From Lachnospiraceae bacterium (GTDB lineage: Bacteria > Bacillota > Clostridia > Lachnospirales > Lachnospiraceae), in contig JAKSRY010000001.1 of the NCBI GenBank assembly GCA_024403415.1, positions 1-64,000 of the forward strand: a stretch of DNA of 64,000 nucleotides. Direction: 5' to 3'. Under the pieces are notes generated by a model. The model did no database searches. It saw only the letters and a program-made list of their open reading frames with translations, and had not been told where the DNA came from. Positions 61,764 to 64,000 of the stretch are shown here, piece after piece. The translations under genes and the position numbers were made by a program. Every line of letters starts with the position of its first letter. Position 1 is the stretch's first letter.

Positions 61764-62538
61764 TCTTTCCTCCCTTAGGTGAATAAACTGCTTTCTTCTT
61801 AAAATAATCAAGATATTCCACGAAGTCTTTGCATTCTCCGTTAATACTGTCTATAAGCTCAATCTCTTTTTCTTTAATTAAATATTTGTAATTATCAAAA
61901 TTATCTCCACCACGCTTTGACCACGCAAACGGATGTGTCAGAATCTGAACCTTGTCATGACCCTTAATATTTTTTTCATCAGGATATCCGTATCTCCAGA
62001 TATGATTGGCATCAGAAAGATACTTAACCTTAACCTCAGTATTCTCATCAACATTCTCTGCAAATGTGAAAAAGTCATCCTGATATGCATTAATAATTCC
62101 CGGAAGTTTGATGTTTTCTCTCAATGCATCCTTTGATGGTCTGTGAATAGAGAAGGTGTCGACGCGGAAGCCAAACATCTCACTCAGTATGTCCATTTCC
62201 TTAACTATCTGCTTGCGAACAAGCTCCATATCTGTCAGACCGTTCAGCGCAAAATGAAGTCCGATATTCTGTCCTCTTTCATGCATATCCTTAATCATAT
62301 CCATGTTTCTCTTGGAAAGGATATTGTATGAATTGTTTGTCCACTGGAAGAAGAAGGTTGATGAAAAGTCCATGCTCTCTTCAACTTTTGAAAGGGCATA
62401 GGCTCTGTCAACGCTGTATTCAACATCGTGTCTCATGATGACGAATTTGTCTTTATTAATCGCATCCTTGTAGTTTGCATGAGCACCTGTTGATTTGATG
62501 ATTCTTATTATTTCTTTATAGTCTTCAAATGAGAACAT
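61753..62538 (-). CDS. Polysaccharide deacetylase-like protein
   Basis: 261 residues. VIMRHDVEYSVDRAYALSK near residue 33 supplies the Asp of a NodB-like site; NIGLHFALNG near 92 and FSIHRPSKDA near 130 supply His ligands. It lacks a signal peptide. The formyltransferase gene lies upstream; together they could swap an acetyl for a formyl group on an amino sugar. That pairing is inference. Confidence 0.78.
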   Translation of the reverse strand: MFSFEDYKEIIRIIKSTGAHANYKDAINKDKFVIMRHDVEYSVDRAYALSKVEESMDFSSTFFFQWTNNSYNILSKRNMDMIKDMHERGQNIGLHFALNGLTDMELVRKQIVKEMDILSEMFGFRVDTFSIHRPSKDALRENIKLPGIINAYQDDFFTFAENVDENTEVKVKYLSDANHIWRYGYPDEKNIKGHDKVQILTHPFAWSKRGGDNFDNYKYLIKEKEIELIDSINGECKDFVEYLDYFKKKAVYSPKGGKNEK

Positions 62539-62703
62539 ATGGAACTCCTTTTCCCGTTATCGGGCATATGTTTTTGAAATATATATTAAAGTAATGGCAT
62601 GATAAATATATGAAAACTTATTAATTGTATTTACAATATAAAATGATCAAAGCCGAAATATATTTGAAAAATGAACCATAACTATCGTAAAGTAGAGAGT
62701 AAT

Positions 62704-63681
62704 CTAAACTAATATATCCCCTGCAGCAATATCCGTATCGCACTCGAATCTATCAATAAGAAGAGAGCCGTCAACCGTACGTACAATGAGCTTACCATCA
62801 AATATATCTACTACTTCTCCGGGAGCATATCCGCTAAAGTCCATCATCTCATCAAACGGATGGGCTTCCCATATTGTAACCTTAGTGTATTGCTCCTTCA
62901 AAGTCTCGAGGTCTTCTGTATTTTGAGGATATTCATTTCCTTTTTTAACCACATATGCAAATGCACCGGGGAACGGAGCTGCAACACCTCTTATGAGATT
63001 ATAGATATCTCTCGTTCTTCCCTTAAAGTCAACCTTACCGTCAACAGCAGTTCGCTTTTTGTACCAGGAATCAAAATCCTTCGATTCTGTTTTAATGACA
63101 ATGCTGTCATTTTTGTACGCTTCAAGCAATTCTGCGATGAGTGCTTTTGAGCAGATCATATTTTTGTACTGAGCAGTTCTTATGTCATCATGCTGATTGA
63201 TTGAGAACATCTTAGTTCCAAATACATTCGGACTGTCAGCATTTTCGTCATATTTAAAAAGATTTAAGTTAAATCTGGTATCTCCAAGAATCATTGACCA
63301 GTTAAGAGGACTTCTTCCTCTTCCGAAAGGAAGGTATCCGGCATTACCATGGAACCCGAATATACCATGCTTAAATGCATCAAGGACTTCCTTTGGAATC
63401 AGTCTCTGCCATCCCATTGATATACCGATATCAAATTCGTTTTCCTTAATAAATTTTGTAGTTTTTTCATCTGTCAGAAAATAGCTGTCAGCCTCGAAAA
63501 CGGGTATCCCATACTTGTCAGTGAGTGAAGATAATCCTTTATATCCTGACACCTCATTCTTCTTAGTGACTTCAGGAGAAATGGTTATTACAAGATCTAC
63601 ATGACAAATGTTGTTTTCTATATATTCAACTATGTTCTCCGATGTATCTTTAACACCAAAAACTACTACTTTATATTTCAT
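62704..63681 (-). CDS. Formyltransferase family protein (sugar N-formyltransferase-like)
   Basis: 325 residues. The formyl_trans_N core has IGISMGWQRLIP, the catalytic segment GFHGNAGYLPFGRGRSPLNW (His of the HxSLLP motif near residue 110) and a later Asp in DENADSP. The C-terminal part resembles a Fmt C domain (YAPGEVVDIFDGKLIVRTVDG). The true methionyl-tRNA Fmt is unlikely in a glycan locus; sugar N-formyltransferases of this type use N10-formyl-THF on amino sugars. A 165-bp gap to the next gene may hold a promoter. Confidence 0.85.
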   Translation of the reverse strand: MKYKVVVFGVKDTSENIVEYIENNICHVDLVITISPEVTKKNEVSGYKGLSSLTDKYGIPVFEADSYFLTDEKTTKFIKENEFDIGISMGWQRLIPKEVLDAFKHGIFGFHGNAGYLPFGRGRSPLNWSMILGDTRFNLNLFKYDENADSPNVFGTKMFSINQHDDIRTAQYKNMICSKALIAELLEAYKNDSIVIKTESKDFDSWYKKRTAVDGKVDFKGRTRDIYNLIRGVAAPFPGAFAYVVKKGNEYPQNTEDLETLKEQYTKVTIWEAHPFDEMMDFSGYAPGEVVDIFDGKLIVRTVDGSLLIDRFECDTDIAAGDILV

Positions 63682-63696
63682 CTGTAATCCTCAAAC

Positions 63697-64000
63697 TTAC
63701 TTTATTCCCTCGTATATCTTCTTAAAATTATCCACGTACGCATCGTATCCGAATTCAAGTGCCCTCTGCCTTGCTTTAGTCTGATAATCTTTTAATATCT
63801 CAGGATTCTCAAGCAGATACTCCATTGCTTCCGCCAGTAATCTGTCCTCATCGGTTATCGTTTCAGAGTAATCTGCCTTCCCGTCAAGCACCGGAATCAT
63901 AATTCCACATTCATCAGACAGAATCGGCTTTTTACCTTCTGACTTAAGACTATCGAGTTTGGCATTGACAATTGAGACCGTAGACCTGTCTCCTCTTATT
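63697..64000 (-). CDS. Glycosyltransferase family 4, C-terminal part (cut by window edge)
   Basis: About 101 residues are visible; the gene continues past the right edge. The frame stays open to 64000 upstream of the first ATG seen. GDRSTVSIVNAKLDSLKSEG then SDECGIMIPV is the donor-site end of GT4 enzymes, followed by a typical final helix (YVDNFKKIYEGIK). It belongs to the polysaccharide locus. Confidence 0.8.
   Translation of the reverse strand, partial: IRGDRSTVSIVNAKLDSLKSEGKKPILSDECGIMIPVLDGKADYSETITDEDRLLAEAMEYLLENPEILKDYQTKARQRALEFGYDAYVDNFKKIYEGIK

Noticed and set aside
62704-63681. Methionyl-tRNA formyltransferase (fmt)
   Set aside because: The gene is embedded in a polysaccharide locus and has an altered catalytic surround (FHGNAGYLPFGRG); a sugar formyltransferase fits better.

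Overview
The window reads as chromosomal DNA of a low-GC Firmicute. The gene set points to the Lachnospiraceae (Butyrivibrio/Roseburia-like): zinc-ribbon membrane proteins, DUF6273 and DUF5672 proteins, Tn916/Tn1549-type integration genes and a greA-lysS pair. No rRNA, tRNA or CRISPR array was recognised. Almost every gene is on the minus strand, so transcription runs right to left. The DUF6273 lipoprotein at 21.4 kb is the only confident plus-strand gene.

Left part (1-22.6 kb). It opens with degenerate 56-bp tandem repeats, then a split methionine-synthase activation protein and metF (one-carbon/methionine metabolism), separated by a repeat-rich spacer. Next come two zinc-ribbon membrane proteins (one with an extracellular solute-binding-like domain), a membrane diguanylate cyclase, a YczE-like membrane protein, a YunG-like protein and a hybrid histidine kinase. 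A cluster of macro-domain, vWA, ParB/Srx-HAD fusion and stand-alone HAD genes follows. Then come a methyltransferase, a lipoprotein, a PilZ protein and a hipBA toxin-antitoxin pair with a readable promoter/operator. From 18.8 to 22.6 kb the sequence is a patchwork of small enzymes (HD hydrolase, rhodanese, Nudix) and debris: two short-chain dehydrogenase remnants, a 124-bp direct repeat and a Fic N-terminal remnant.

Island (about 22.62-35.62 kb). A degraded Tn1549/Tn916-type element sits in the 3' end of lysS. The last codons of lysS plus 6 bp of downstream sequence are repeated at the far end (22621-22655, 30/35 identical to 35581-35615). What looks like the original lysS terminator lies just beyond that copy, 13 kb from the gene. 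GTCGTAA pairs, probable integrase arm sites, lie inside both ends. Contents, in order of transcription: RHH regulator, fused restriction-methylation-specificity protein (frameshifted near its end), truncated RepA_N/DUF6017 replication protein with hairpins in its linker, HigB-HigA, a translationally coupled zinc-ribbon/HEPN-like plus DUF4238-like pair, a PARIS-like AriA-AriB pair, a long structured non-coding stretch, a winged-helix/coiled-coil protein, a DUF6462-type excisionase and a frameshifted tyrosine integrase. It is in effect a small defence island.

Right part (35.6-64 kb). lysS and greA share a promoter. The rest is a long exopolysaccharide/capsule locus: Wzy-like polymerase, GH88/105-like enzyme, many GT2 and GT4 glycosyltransferases, a hexapeptide acyltransferase, a WbaP-like initiating phosphotransferase, an ABC flippase, GT17, DUF5672, three GT11 fucosyltransferase-family genes, two AsnB-like amidotransferases, two deacetylase-fold proteins, a polytopic membrane protein, a formyltransferase and, cut by the window edge, another GT4. 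Four-base ATGA or similar overlaps show strong translational coupling.

The items most worth follow-up are the lysS island with its coupled zinc-ribbon/HEPN-like + DUF4238 pair next to PARIS and a restriction system, and the macro/vWA/ParB-HAD/HAD cluster.
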